In this document: one piece after another, positions 9,350 to 17,730 of the stretch
How positions within the stretch are numbered: position 1 is the first letter of the stretch
How the letters are laid out: each line of letters opens with the position of its first letter
From: Polymorphum gilvum SL003B-26A1
GTDB taxonomy: Bacteria > Pseudomonadota > Alphaproteobacteria > Rhizobiales > Stappiaceae
Direction of reading: 5' to 3'
Length of the DNA: 64,000 nucleotides
Assembly (NCBI RefSeq): GCF_000192745.1
Contig: NC_015259.1
Location: 4,107,001 to 4,171,000, forward strand
Translations under genes and position numbers: made by a program
Notes under the pieces: generated by a model
The model's input: the letters and a program-made list of their open reading frames with translations, nothing else
Told to the model about the DNA's origin: nothing
Database searches by the model: none

Positions 9350-10126
9350 TCAGCGGTTCCGGAACACGGGCTTGCGCTTGGCCTCGAAGGCCGCCATTCC
9401 TTCCTTTCGATCCTCGGTGGCGAAGGTGGCGTAGAGCAGGCGGCGCTCCAGGTGGACGCCCTCTGCGAGGTGCGTCTCGAAGGCCTTGTTGACGGCCTCC
9501 TTGGCGAGCATGATGATCGGCCGGGACGACCGGGCGATCCGGGCTGCCATCCGCACCGCCTCGTCGACCTGCGAGCCGTCCGCCACCACCCTGGCCACCA
9601 GCCCCGCCGCGCACGCCTCCTCGGCGGTGAGCACGCGGCCGGTCAGGATCATGTCCATGGCAAGCGCCTTGCCGACGGCGCGGGTCAGCCGCTGGGTCCC
9701 GCCGGCGCCGGGGATGATGCCGATGCCCGTTTCGGGCAACGAGAAGCGGGCGCATTCGGCGGCGACGATGATGTCGCACATCATGGCCAGTTCGCAACCG
9801 CCGCCGACGGCATGGCCCGAGACCGCGGCGATCGTCGGCTTGCGCGCACTGGCGATGCGCTCCCAGTGGCGGGTGATGAACTGCTCCTGGAACACGTCCA
9901 TGAAGGACTTGTCCCGGATCTCCTTGATGTCTGCTCCGGCCGCGAAGGCCCGTTCAGAGCCGGTGACGACGATCGCCCCCACGGCGTCGTCCTCTTCCCA
10001 GGCATCGACCGTTTCGGCGATCTCTCGGGTAAGCCGTTCGTTGAGGGCGTTCAGCGCCTCGGGCCGATTGAGGGTGATGATGCCTACGCCGTCCTCGATG
10101 CGGGTTACAATGGTGGGGCTGCTCAT
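9350..10126 (-). CDS. badK: Cyclohex-1-ene-1-carboxyl-CoA hydratase (BadK-like enoyl-CoA hydratase)
   Basis: The 258-residue crotonase-fold enzyme should add water to the ring double bond of cyclohex-1-ene-1-carboxyl-CoA. Both catalytic glutamates of enoyl-CoA hydratases are in place: GGGCELAMMCD and LPETGIGIIPGAGGTQR. The oxyanion-hole region AFAAGADI and the C-terminal KRKPVF tail fit the family. The segment FITRHWERIASARKP and the overall length resemble Rhodopseudomonas BadK as I recall it. The gene is divergent from an acyl-CoA dehydrogenase and shares with it a 228-bp control region holding two copies of the putative BadR operator. The assignment rests on family plus context; a general enoyl-CoA hydratase is the alternative. 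Confidence 0.8.
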   Translation of the reverse strand: MSSPTIVTRIEDGVGIITLNRPEALNALNERLTREIAETVDAWEEDDAVGAIVVTGSERAFAAGADIKEIRDKSFMDVFQEQFITRHWERIASARKPTIAAVSGHAVGGGCELAMMCDIIVAAECARFSLPETGIGIIPGAGGTQRLTRAVGKALAMDMILTGRVLTAEEACAAGLVARVVADGSQVDEAVRMAARIARSSRPIIMLAKEAVNKAFETHLAEGVHLERRLLYATFATEDRKEGMAAFEAKRKPVFRNR

Positions 10127-10200
10127 GGCGTGTTCTGTCCTCTGGAAGGCTTGGCGACCTGGCCGGGCGAGCCCGTCTGCGCGCTGGCCTCGCCCCGACT

Positions 10201-10219
10201 TATATCAATATATTTACTT
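10201..10219 (-). promoter_or_regulatory. Putative BadR operator, copy A
   Basis: On the minus strand this reads AAGTAAATATATTGATATA. It lies 75 bases upstream of badK. It matches copy B (17-18 of 19 bases) and copy C (about 17 of 19), while the surrounding DNA is unrelated and GC-rich. The motif is best explained as the binding site of the MarR-family regulator encoded in the cluster. Confidence 0.6.
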
Positions 10220-10318
10220 TAAGATATCAAGCTAGAGATCGGCTGTGCGATTTTAGGACTGATTATAAGCTATTTTTTGTCGTTGTTTCGCTCGTTCGCG
10301 GATTGCCATTAGATTATA

Positions 10319-10337
10319 AAGTAAATATATTTATATA
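10319..10337 (+). promoter_or_regulatory. Putative BadR operator, copy B
   Basis: AAGTAAATATATTTATATA lies 17 bases upstream of the acyl-CoA dehydrogenase start, just ahead of its ribosome-binding site (AGGAGGAG). It is oppositely oriented to copy A, so the two form a large inverted repeat (TATATTTACTTTA / TAAAGTAAATATA) across the divergent promoter region. Confidence 0.6.
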
Positions 10338-10354
10338 AAATAGGAGGAGACCCA

Positions 10355-11533
10355 ATGCCGCTCGATCCCGAAACACGGACCCAACTCGTGGCGACCATTC
10401 GCCGGTTCGTCGACGAGCGCCTGATCCCCCGCGAGGCCGAAGTGGCCGAGACCGACGCGATGCCGGCCGACATCGTCGCGGCCATGCGCGAGATGGGACT
10501 GTTCGGCCTGTCGATCGCGGAGGACTACGGCGGACTCGGTCTGTCGATGGAAGAGGAGGCGCTGGTCGTCTTCGAGCTCGGGCGTGCCGCGCCCGCCTTC
10601 CGCTCCATGTTCGCGACCAACGTCGGCATCGGCAGCCAGGGGGTCGCGATCGACGGAACGTCCGAGCAGAAGGCGAGGTACCTGCCGCGCCTGGCCAGCG
10701 GCGAACTGATCGGCTCCTTCGCGCTGACCGAGCCCGAAGTCGGCTCCGATGCCGGCAGCGTGCGCACCACGGCGCGCCGGGACGGCGACAGTTACGTGCT
10801 GAACGGCACCAAACGCTTCATCACCAATGCGCCGCATGCGGGCCTGTTCACGGTGATGGCGCGCACGAATCCCGACATCAAGGGGGCAGGCGGCGTCTCC
10901 GCCTTCGCTGTCGAGGCGGGCGTGCCGGGCCTCGGGCTCGGCAAGCCGGAGCGCAAGATGGGTCAGCAGGGCGCCCATGTCTGCGACGTCATCTTCGACA
11001 ATTGCCGGATCCCTGCTGATGCCCTGATCGGCGGCGTCGAAGGGCAGGGCTTCAAGACCGCGATGAAGGTGCTGGACAAGGGACGGCTGCATATCGCGGC
11101 CGCCTGCACCGGGCTGGCGGAGCGGATCATCGACGACATGCTGGCCTATGCGGTCGGCCGCACGCAGTTCGGCAGGCCCATCGCCGAGTTCCAGCTGCTG
11201 CAGGCGATGTTTGCCGACAGCAAGGCCGACGCCCTTGCGGCGCGCGCCCTGGTGCTCGACGCCGCGCGCCGGCGCGATGCCGGCGAGGACGTCTCGATGG
11301 CGGCGGCCTGTGCGAAGATGTTCGCATCGGAGATGGTCGGGCGGGTCGCCGACCGCAATGTTCAGGTGCACGGCGGAGCGGGCTACATCAGGGACTATCG
11401 CGCCGAGCAGCTGTTCCGGGACGCCCGGCTGTTCCGCATCTACGAGGGCACGACGCAGATCCAGCAGACCATCATCGCCAAGGCGCTGATCGCCGAGGCG
11501 CGGGCGAAGACGGGCCAGCGAGACCGACCTTGA
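10355..11533 (+). CDS. Acyl-CoA dehydrogenase of alicyclic acid cluster
   Basis: The 392-residue FAD enzyme has the standard acyl-CoA dehydrogenase layout: helical N-domain, the FALTEPEVGSDAGS beta-domain signature (about 127-140), and a C-terminal domain with RTQFGRPIAEFQLLQ and FRIYEGTTQIQQTI. The Glu in YEGTTQIQ is the classical catalytic base. It could oxidise cyclohexanecarboxyl-CoA or a ring-opened acyl-CoA such as a pimeloyl derivative. The cluster has a second, more AliB-like dehydrogenase, so no symbol is given. AGGAGGAG precedes the ATG, and a putative BadR operator ends 17 bases upstream of it. It is divergent from badK and convergent with badR. Confidence 0.85.
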   Translation: MPLDPETRTQLVATIRRFVDERLIPREAEVAETDAMPADIVAAMREMGLFGLSIAEDYGGLGLSMEEEALVVFELGRAAPAFRSMFATNVGIGSQGVAIDGTSEQKARYLPRLASGELIGSFALTEPEVGSDAGSVRTTARRDGDSYVLNGTKRFITNAPHAGLFTVMARTNPDIKGAGGVSAFAVEAGVPGLGLGKPERKMGQQGAHVCDVIFDNCRIPADALIGGVEGQGFKTAMKVLDKGRLHIAAACTGLAERIIDDMLAYAVGRTQFGRPIAEFQLLQAMFADSKADALAARALVLDAARRRDAGEDVSMAAACAKMFASEMVGRVADRNVQVHGGAGYIRDYRAEQLFRDARLFRIYEGTTQIQQTIIAKALIAEARAKTGQRDRP

Positions 11534-11559
11534 CGCGGGCCTGACCCGGTACGGCGGGC

Positions 11560-12054
11560 TCAGTCCTCGCCGCCCTGCGCCTCGTCCACGGCGCGCAGGT
11601 TTTGTCGCAGCCGGTCCAGATAGTGCAGGGCGTGGATCATATCGTTGGTCGACAGGTCGCGCATGGCGTCGGCATAGAAGCCGGCGATGTCCTCCTGCAT
11701 GTCCGCCCAGCGCTGCCAGCCGGCCTTGGTGAGTCGGATCAGGCGCGACCGGTTGTCGTTCTCGTCCACCACCCGCTCGACCAGTCCGCGGGACTCGAGT
11801 CGCGACAGCACGCCGGTCAGGTTCTGCCGGCTGACCATGAGCAGAGCCGCCAGATCGCGTACGGCGATGCCGTTCACCCAGCGGTCGCGCACCAGCGCGC
11901 CCAGGATCGCCCATTGCTGCGTCGTCACGTCGTGCCGCTCCAGCGCCCTGGTGCCGGTCTTGTTGAGCAGGTTGGCGCATTGGTAGAGCCGGAACGCAAG
12001 CCGGTTGCTCAGTCCGTGGGCCAGGGCGTCGTTCGTGACAACTGGTTTCTTCAT
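11560..12054 (-). CDS. badR: MarR-family transcriptional regulator (BadR-like)
   Basis: The 164-residue protein is a winged-helix MarR regulator. It shows dimerisation helices at the N-terminus (LSNRLAFRLYQCANLLNK), the recognition region IAVRDLAALLMVSRQNLTGVLSRLESRGLVERVVD, the wing DENDNRSRLIRLTKAG and a C-terminal dimerisation helix. BadR of Rhodopseudomonas represses alicyclic acid genes and is released by a ring CoA thioester; that is family knowledge. The gene lies inside the alicyclic cluster, divergent from badH, and a motif at 12121-12139 is shared with the badK/dehydrogenase promoters. The frame could start upstream at 12138, but that would run through the operator and lacks family similarity, so MKKPVV was chosen. 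Confidence 0.85.
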   Translation of the reverse strand: MKKPVVTNDALAHGLSNRLAFRLYQCANLLNKTGTRALERHDVTTQQWAILGALVRDRWVNGIAVRDLAALLMVSRQNLTGVLSRLESRGLVERVVDENDNRSRLIRLTKAGWQRWADMQEDIAGFYADAMRDLSTNDMIHALHYLDRLRQNLRAVDEAQGGED

Positions 12055-12120
12055 ACCTGCAATCTCTGCCGTTCGAATGCCTGCGTCAAGGCCGGATCCG
12101 ACGGGCGACTCGAGGCATAT

Positions 12121-12139
12121 AAGTAAATAGATTGACATA
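12121..12139 (+). promoter_or_regulatory. Putative BadR operator, copy C
   Basis: AAGTAAATAGATTGACATA lies between the divergent badR (start 12054) and badH (start 12268) genes. It matches copies A and B in about 15-17 of 19 positions. Flanking ATAT on each side gives it partial dyad symmetry. Its position would allow autoregulation of badR and control of badHI and the transporter genes. Confidence 0.6.
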
Positions 12140-12267
12140 TATTGAAACCCGCTGTACGAAGAGTTAAGACGCTTCGCGAAACAATCGGGGCATCATCGTA
12201 TCCTGGAAGAAAGAATATTTCGATTCCGGGGCCGGGAACGGCTGACCGGACGGATCGGGAGCTGTGC

Positions 12268-13035
12268 GTGAACGGACTTAAAGGTAAAGTAATTGTCGTA
12301 ACGGGGGGAGGTGGCGGAATCGGGTCCGCGACCTGCTGCCGTTTTGCCGAGGAGGGTGCGCGGGTCGTCGTCTGCGATATTGCCGAAGACGCGGCTGCGG
12401 CCGTCGTCGAGCGGATCGCGGCGGCGGGTGGCGAGGCGCTGGCCCTGCCGGTGGACCTGACCGACTTCGAGGCCACGTCCGCTGCGGTGGCGCGGGTCGA
12501 GGCCGAGTTCGGCGCCGTCGACGTGCTGGTCAACAATGTCGGCTGGGACCTGTTCGTGCCGTTCCTGAAGTCGCAGCCGGACTTCTGGACGAAGCTGATC
12601 GACATCAATCTGCGCGCCGTCCTGAACATCACTCATCCGGTGCTGGCGCGAATGGCAGAGCGCCGCTGCGGCCGGATCGTTTCGATCGCGTCGGACGCCG
12701 GCCGCGTCGGTTCGTCGGGCGAGTCCGTCTATGCGGCCTGCAAGGCGGGCGTGATCGCCTTTTCCAAGACGCTGGCGCGCGAGCATGCGCGACAGGGTAT
12801 CACCTTCAACGTGGTCTGCCCCGGCGTCACCGAGACCGACATGCTGGAAAGCTTCATGGACGCCTCGGGCAACAAGGAGAGGCTGCGCGAGGCCTTCACC
12901 AAAGCGGTCCCCATGGGCCGCATGGGCAAGCCCGAGGATCTGCCGGGCGCCATCCTGTTCTTCGCCTCCGATGACGCCGCCTTCATCACCGGCCAGGTGA
13001 TCTCGGTCTCCGGCGGCCTGACCATGCACGGGTAA
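12268..13035 (+). CDS. badH: 2-hydroxycyclohexanecarboxyl-CoA dehydrogenase (BadH-like SDR)
   Basis: The 255-residue short-chain dehydrogenase oxidises the ring hydroxyl to a ketone with NAD+. The Rossmann motif VTGGGGGIGSATCCRFAEEG matches the unusually Gly-rich BadH N-terminus. NNVGWDLF and the Tyr-Lys pair of ESVYAACKAG complete the active site. The frame is open further upstream, but a GTG at 12268 preceded by GGGAG with 6-base spacing gives a protein that starts VNGLKGKVIVVTGG, as expected for the family. Four bases separate it from badI. It is divergent from badR, with operator copy C between them. Confidence 0.88.
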   Translation: MNGLKGKVIVVTGGGGGIGSATCCRFAEEGARVVVCDIAEDAAAAVVERIAAAGGEALALPVDLTDFEATSAAVARVEAEFGAVDVLVNNVGWDLFVPFLKSQPDFWTKLIDINLRAVLNITHPVLARMAERRCGRIVSIASDAGRVGSSGESVYAACKAGVIAFSKTLAREHARQGITFNVVCPGVTETDMLESFMDASGNKERLREAFTKAVPMGRMGKPEDLPGAILFFASDDAAFITGQVISVSGGLTMHG

Positions 13036-13039
13036 GACG

Positions 13040-13822
13040 ATGACCTACGAAGACATCCTCTACGACGTGAAGGATGGGGTGGCGACCATCACCATCAACC
13101 GTCCCGACAAGTACAACGCCTTTCGCGGCCGGACCTGTGAGGAACTGATCCACGCCTTCAACAGGGCCGGCTGGGACAAGAGGATCGGCGTGATCGTCCT
13201 GACCGGCGCCGGCGACAAGGCCTTCTGCACCGGCGGGGACCAGTCGGCGCACGAGGGACAGTACGACGGCCGCGGCACCATCGGCCTGCCGATGGAAGAT
13301 CTGCATTCCATCATCCGCGACGTGCCGAAACCGGTGATCGCCAAGGTGCGCGGCTTCGCCGTCGGCGGCGGCAACGTGCTGTGCACCATCTGCGACTTCA
13401 CCATCGCGGGGGAGAGCGCCCAGTTCGGCCAAGTCGGCCCGAAGGTCGGTTCGGTCGATCCGGGCTACGGGACCGCCTTCCTCGCCCGCGTGGTGGGGGA
13501 GAAGAAGGCGCGCGAGATCTGGTACCTGTGCCGCCGCTACAAGGCGCAGGAGGCCCTCGCCATGGGCCTCGTCAACGCGGTCGTACCCGACGACCGGCTC
13601 GACGCCGAGGTCGAGGCCTGGTGCGCCGAGATCATGGAGAAGTCGCCGACAGCGATCGCCATCGCCAAGCGCAGCTTCAACGCGGACACCGAGCATCAGC
13701 GCGGGATCGCCGGTTTGGGCATGTATGCCCTCAGTCTCTACTACGACACCGACGAATCCAGGGAAGGCGGCATTGCGTTCAAGGAGAAGCGCAAGCCGAA
13801 TTTCCGCAAATTCACGCGCTGA
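13040..13822 (+). CDS. badI: 2-ketocyclohexanecarboxyl-CoA hydrolase (BadI-like)
   Basis: The 260-residue crotonase-superfamily enzyme hydrolyses the C-C bond of 2-ketocyclohexanecarboxyl-CoA to open the ring and give pimeloyl-CoA. It belongs to the MenB/BadI branch: FCTGGDQSAHEGQYDGRG, GFAVGGGNVLCTICDFTIA and GPKVGSVDPGYGTAFLARVV are characteristic, and the usual hydratase glutamates are replaced (N in GGGNVL, D in SVDPG). Its place directly after badH makes the assignment strong. Pimeloyl-CoA would then go to beta-oxidation encoded elsewhere. Confidence 0.9.
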   Translation: MTYEDILYDVKDGVATITINRPDKYNAFRGRTCEELIHAFNRAGWDKRIGVIVLTGAGDKAFCTGGDQSAHEGQYDGRGTIGLPMEDLHSIIRDVPKPVIAKVRGFAVGGGNVLCTICDFTIAGESAQFGQVGPKVGSVDPGYGTAFLARVVGEKKAREIWYLCRRYKAQEALAMGLVNAVVPDDRLDAEVEAWCAEIMEKSPTAIAIAKRSFNADTEHQRGIAGLGMYALSLYYDTDESREGGIAFKEKRKPNFRKFTR

Positions 13823-13862
13823 ACTGCGCACATCGTCAACAAGCATCATCTGGGAGGAAAAC

Positions 13863-15089
13863 ATGCTTGCAAGAAACCTGATCGGCGCATCCGCGCTGGC
13901 GATCGCGGCGGCCCTTGCCGGGTCCGCTCACGCCGAGGGCAAGGCCCTCAAGGTCGGCTACGTGACCGGTCTGACCGGCGCCTGTGCGCCGATCTCGGAG
14001 GACGGCCTGAACGGCGCCAAGCTTGCCGTCAAGGACCTGAACGCCGCCGGCGGAATCCTCGGCCGTCCGGTCGAACTGGTCGTGCGCGACAGCCAGACCA
14101 AGCCGGAGGAAGGCGGCAAACAGGCGCGCGAACTGGCGGCCGCCGAAGGCATCGAGATGCTGACCGGGGTGTGCTCCTCGGCGGTGCTGTTGGCGGTCAA
14201 TGCCGTAGCGGCAGAATTCAAGATCCCGCATGTCGCGATGATCGGCTCGACGCAGAAGGCCAACATCGAGGCGTTCAACCCCTACTTCGTCCAGACCCAG
14301 GCCAACGCCACCATGGAGGCCTTTGCCGCCGCCGAATATGTGGCGAAGAAGACGGACTGGAAGCGCATCACGCCGATGGGCTTCGACTACGAATGGGGCC
14401 ATACCTCGGTCGACGCCTTCACGTCGCGGCTCAAGGAGCTTCGCCCCGACATCGAGATCGCCGCTCCGGTGTTCACCAAGGTCGGCGAGGCCAACATGGG
14501 CCCCTACATCACGGCGGCGCTCGCCAACCAGCCCGACGCGATCTTCGCGGCCGTCTTCGGCGGCGGCCTGGTCAGCCTGATCAAGCAGGGCCAGAGCTTC
14601 GGCATGTTCCAGAAGTCCAACCTGGTCACGCTGCTGACCGTCGACACGCTCCAGTCGATGGGCGACGCCATGCCCAAGGAGAAGGTATACGGCATCGGCC
14701 GCGCGCCCTTCTTCGCGCTTGATCAGGGAGCGGAGCTGTCGGCCTTCATCGAGGACTACCGCGCCGCCTACAACGAGTACCCGACCGACTGGGCCATCAA
14801 CGGCTACGACGCGATGATGTTCTATGCCCAGGCCGCCAAAGCGGCGGGCAGCGCCGAGGCCGATCCGGTGATGGCCGCGTTCGCCGGCTCGAGCTTCGAC
14901 GGGCTGAAGGCCAAGGGTCTGACCATGCGCCCCTTCGACGGGCAGATGAATGCGCCCGCCTATGTCGGCGAGGTCAATTTCGATCCGGCCTACCCGTTCC
15001 CGACGATGAAGAACGTCGAGAAGTTCGACGGCGCCGCGCTGATGTTCAGCGAAGAGACCATCCAGGCCATGCGCGACGCCGCGAAGTAG
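13863..15089 (+). CDS. ABC transporter substrate-binding protein (HAAT/branched-chain type)
   Basis: The 408-residue periplasmic binding protein has a signal peptide (ALAIAAALAGSAHA) and a type I Leu/Ile/Val-binding fold: KVGYVTGLTGACAPISEDGLNGAKLAVKDLNAAGGILGR. GGAGG lies 7 bases before the ATG. The location between badI and the liv-type membrane and ATPase genes suggests that the ligand is an alicyclic or aromatic carboxylate rather than an amino acid; this is inference. Several Cys residues (GACAPIS, TGVCSSA) may form a disulfide. Confidence 0.88.
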   Translation: MLARNLIGASALAIAAALAGSAHAEGKALKVGYVTGLTGACAPISEDGLNGAKLAVKDLNAAGGILGRPVELVVRDSQTKPEEGGKQARELAAAEGIEMLTGVCSSAVLLAVNAVAAEFKIPHVAMIGSTQKANIEAFNPYFVQTQANATMEAFAAAEYVAKKTDWKRITPMGFDYEWGHTSVDAFTSRLKELRPDIEIAAPVFTKVGEANMGPYITAALANQPDAIFAAVFGGGLVSLIKQGQSFGMFQKSNLVTLLTVDTLQSMGDAMPKEKVYGIGRAPFFALDQGAELSAFIEDYRAAYNEYPTDWAINGYDAMMFYAQAAKAAGSAEADPVMAAFAGSSFDGLKAKGLTMRPFDGQMNAPAYVGEVNFDPAYPFPTMKNVEKFDGAALMFSEETIQAMRDAAK

Positions 15090-15110
15090 GGCCATGTAAG
15101 GGAGCGGCAT

Positions 15111-15139
15111 GCCTCCGGGGAGCGGGTCTCCCCGGGGGC
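15111..15139 (+). promoter_or_regulatory. Intercistronic stem-loop between binding-protein and permease genes
   Basis: GCCTCCGGGGAG and CTCCCCGGGGGC form a 12-base-pair stem (one G-U) around a CGGGT loop, 21 bases after the binding-protein stop. There is no U-tract, so it is more likely a 3'-end stabiliser or processing site that keeps binding-protein mRNA abundant than a full terminator. Confidence 0.6.
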
Positions 15140-15155
15140 TGGCCGGCACGCATCC

Positions 15156-16028
15156 ATGATCTGGGTTCAGCTCGTCAACGGCCTGATGGAGGGCATGATG
15201 CTCTTCCTCATCGCCTCCGGCCTGACGCTCATCTTCGGCGTCTCGCGCATCGTGAACTTCGCTCACGGCTCGCTCTACATGCTGGGCGCGTTCCTAACCT
15301 ACGCGCTGGTGCCGGTGATCGCGCCGGGAACGGTAGCCGGCTTCTTCGCCGCCGTGATCCTGGCCGGGATCGGCGTGGCGGCGATCGGGACCGCCTTCGA
15401 GGTCCTGGCGCTGCGACGTGTCTATGGCGCCGACAGCCTGATGCAGCTGATCATCACGATCGCGCTGGTATTCGTCATCCGCGACGTGGTGCGCTGGATC
15501 TGGGGGGCGAACAGCCTGTCGGTGCCGATGCCGGATGCCCTGATGGGGGCGCTCGTCATCGGCGACACCTACTTTCCCGTCTTTCCCTTCGTGATCTTCG
15601 CCGCCGGCCTCGCCGTGGTCGCGGCGATGATCGGCGTCATCCGCTTCACCCGCACAGGCATCCTGCTGCGCGCCGCCACCGACGACCGGGGCATGGCCGC
15701 ACTGCTCGGCATCAACGAGCGGATGATCTTCACCGCCGTCTTCGCAGCCGGGTCCTTCCTTGCGGGCATCGCGGGCGGCATGGCCGCGCCCTGGGGCGAC
15801 GTCAACTACCTGCTCGACACCACCGTTATAGTATCCGCCTTCATCGTCTGCGTGATCGGCGGTCTCGGCAACCTCTACGGGGCGCTGGCCGGAGCCATGC
15901 TGGTGGGGATCACCAAGGCCGTCGGAGTGCTTTATTTCCCGCGCCTGTCGATGGTGCTGATCTTCCTGATCATGGCGGTCGTGCTGGTCGCCCGATCGCT
16001 CGGTCGGCAAGGAGGCCCCGCACGATGA
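15156..16028 (+). CDS. livH: HAAT ABC transporter permease LivH type
   Basis: The 290-residue inner-membrane protein has about eight hydrophobic helices and the LivH signature at the N-terminus (LIASGLTLIFGVSRIVNFAHGSLYMLGAF). ERMIFTAVFAAGSFLAGIAGGM and CVIGGLGNLYGALAGAMLVG are the typical EAA-like coupling and C-terminal parts. It pairs with the following LivM, overlapping it by ATGA, to form the channel for the substrate delivered by the upstream binding protein. Confidence 0.9.
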   Translation: MIWVQLVNGLMEGMMLFLIASGLTLIFGVSRIVNFAHGSLYMLGAFLTYALVPVIAPGTVAGFFAAVILAGIGVAAIGTAFEVLALRRVYGADSLMQLIITIALVFVIRDVVRWIWGANSLSVPMPDALMGALVIGDTYFPVFPFVIFAAGLAVVAAMIGVIRFTRTGILLRAATDDRGMAALLGINERMIFTAVFAAGSFLAGIAGGMAAPWGDVNYLLDTTVIVSAFIVCVIGGLGNLYGALAGAMLVGITKAVGVLYFPRLSMVLIFLIMAVVLVARSLGRQGGPAR

Positions 16029-16978
16029 CCGCAGCCGTTCGCATGACGCCCGCACGCTGGACCCTGCTCGTTCTGGCCCTGATCGGTGCCGAAGCCGCGA
16101 ACCGGTTCGGTGGCGCGGGTCTGTCCCTCGCCCTGTCCGAAATGCTGATCCTCGCGCTGTTCGCCTCCAGCCTCAATCTGCTGATGACTTACGGCCACAT
16201 GGTGAGCTTCGGTCATGCGGCCTATTTCGGCCTCGGCGCCTACGGCTTCACGCTGGCGGTAACCCGGGCGGGCGTTCCCGTAGAGGCTGCGCTCGTTCTC
16301 GGCCCGCTCGTCGCCACCCTGGGCGGGATCGTCTTCGGCGCGCTGTGCGTACGGCTCACCGAGATCTACTTCGCCATGCTGACGCTCGCCTGCGCGCAGA
16401 TCACCTACACGGTGCTGTTCCAGTGGTACGGCTTCACCGGCGGCGACACGGGGATCACCGGCTTCATGCCGGCCCGCTTCGGCTTGTCGGAGGCGAATTT
16501 CACCAGCCTCGTGCTGGCCGTGCTGGTGGTCGGCCTCGCGATCCTGGCGCGAATCATAAACTCGCCGCTCGGCCTGTCGATCCGCTCGGTCGGCCAGGAC
16601 CGCTGGCGGGCGGAGGCGCTCGGCCTGGCGCCACGTCGGGTGCAACTCACGGTCTTCGCCATATCGGCCTTTTTCGCCGGCGTCGCCGGCACGCTCTACG
16701 CCGTGTTTCAGGGCGCCGCCTTTCCCGACTACGCCGGGCTCGGCTTCACCCTGGATGCGCTCATCATGGTGGTGATCGGCGGCCTGCGCAGCTTCTGGGG
16801 CGGTGTCGTGGGCGCGATCGTGTTCAGCCAGTTGCGTCACTGGGCGCCCCTGGTGACCAACCACTGGGGGCTCGCGCTCGGGCTCATCCTGCTGGCGATC
16901 GTCATCCTGCTGCCGCACGGACTGACCTCGCTCGCCGAGCGGCTCGGCCTCCGGCAGCCGCGCGGGGGACGGCAATGA
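16025..16978 (+). CDS. livM: HAAT ABC transporter permease LivM type
   Basis: The 317-residue polytopic membrane protein shows the LivM core SLNLLMTYGHMVSFGHAAYF, the segment GLSIRSVGQDRWRAEALGL that contacts the ATPases, and MVVIGGLRSFWGGVVGAIVF near the C-terminus. It overlaps LivH and LivG by ATGA at both ends, so translation is probably coupled through the transporter genes. Its partner permease is LivH. Confidence 0.9.
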   Translation: MTAAVRMTPARWTLLVLALIGAEAANRFGGAGLSLALSEMLILALFASSLNLLMTYGHMVSFGHAAYFGLGAYGFTLAVTRAGVPVEAALVLGPLVATLGGIVFGALCVRLTEIYFAMLTLACAQITYTVLFQWYGFTGGDTGITGFMPARFGLSEANFTSLVLAVLVVGLAILARIINSPLGLSIRSVGQDRWRAEALGLAPRRVQLTVFAISAFFAGVAGTLYAVFQGAAFPDYAGLGFTLDALIMVVIGGLRSFWGGVVGAIVFSQLRHWAPLVTNHWGLALGLILLAIVILLPHGLTSLAERLGLRQPRGGRQ

Positions 16979-17730
16979 CGGCCGCCGGGTTCCTGCTGAG
17001 CGCGCGCGGCGTGCGCAAGGCCTTCGGCAGTTTCGTTGCGCTGAACAGCGTCGATTTCGACCTGCCGCGCGGCGAACGCCATGCGCTGATCGGCCCAAAC
17101 GGCGCGGGCAAGTCGACGTTCATCGCCTGCATCGCCGGGCAGTTGCCGGGCGTCGAGGGTTCCATCCTGTTTAAGGACCGGGAAGTGGCGCGGCTGATGC
17201 CGGCGGACCTGGCGCGCAGGGGCATCGGGCGGACGTTCCAGATCTCCCGTGCGTTCCTGCACATGACCGTCCTCGAGAACATGGCGTCGGCCTTCGTCAT
17301 CACCTCGGGGCGCTGGGCAAGCCTGTCGCGCTCCGTGCTGAAGGAGGCCGAAGACCGCGCGCTGGCGATGCTGGGCACCATCGGCCTGTCGGATCGCCTG
17401 GAGACCCCTGTCGCCGACCTTAGCCTGGGCGACCGCAAGCGCCTGGAGTTCGGCATGGCGCTCGCCGGGGATCCGGAGCTCCTGCTGCTCGACGAGCCGA
17501 CCGCAGGCATGTCGATCAAGGAACGCCATCATCTGATGGACCTGGTGGCGGCGCGGGTGGACGAGACCGGCAAGACGCTGCTTTTCGTCGAACACGACAT
17601 TGACGTGGTCCTGAGAACGGCGCAGCGGGTGACGGTGATGGTGCGCGGAGCGGTCCTGGCGGTTGGCAGTCCGCAGGAGATCGCTGCCAACGAGGAGGTT
17701 CAGACAGTCTATCTCGGGGGGCATTCCTGA
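16975..17730 (+). CDS. livG: HAAT ABC transporter ATP-binding protein LivG type
   Basis: The 251-residue ATPase has Walker A GPNGAGKST, a Q-loop region (RRGIGRTFQISRAFLHMTV), a degenerate signature DLSLGDRKRLEFGMAL in place of LSGGQ, Walker B LLLLDEPTAGM and the H-loop HD of FVEHDIDVV. The diverged signature is common in LivG proteins. ATGA overlaps both neighbours. It powers uptake with LivF. Confidence 0.9.
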   Translation: MTAAGFLLSARGVRKAFGSFVALNSVDFDLPRGERHALIGPNGAGKSTFIACIAGQLPGVEGSILFKDREVARLMPADLARRGIGRTFQISRAFLHMTVLENMASAFVITSGRWASLSRSVLKEAEDRALAMLGTIGLSDRLETPVADLSLGDRKRLEFGMALAGDPELLLLDEPTAGMSIKERHHLMDLVAARVDETGKTLLFVEHDIDVVLRTAQRVTVMVRGAVLAVGSPQEIAANEEVQTVYLGGHS

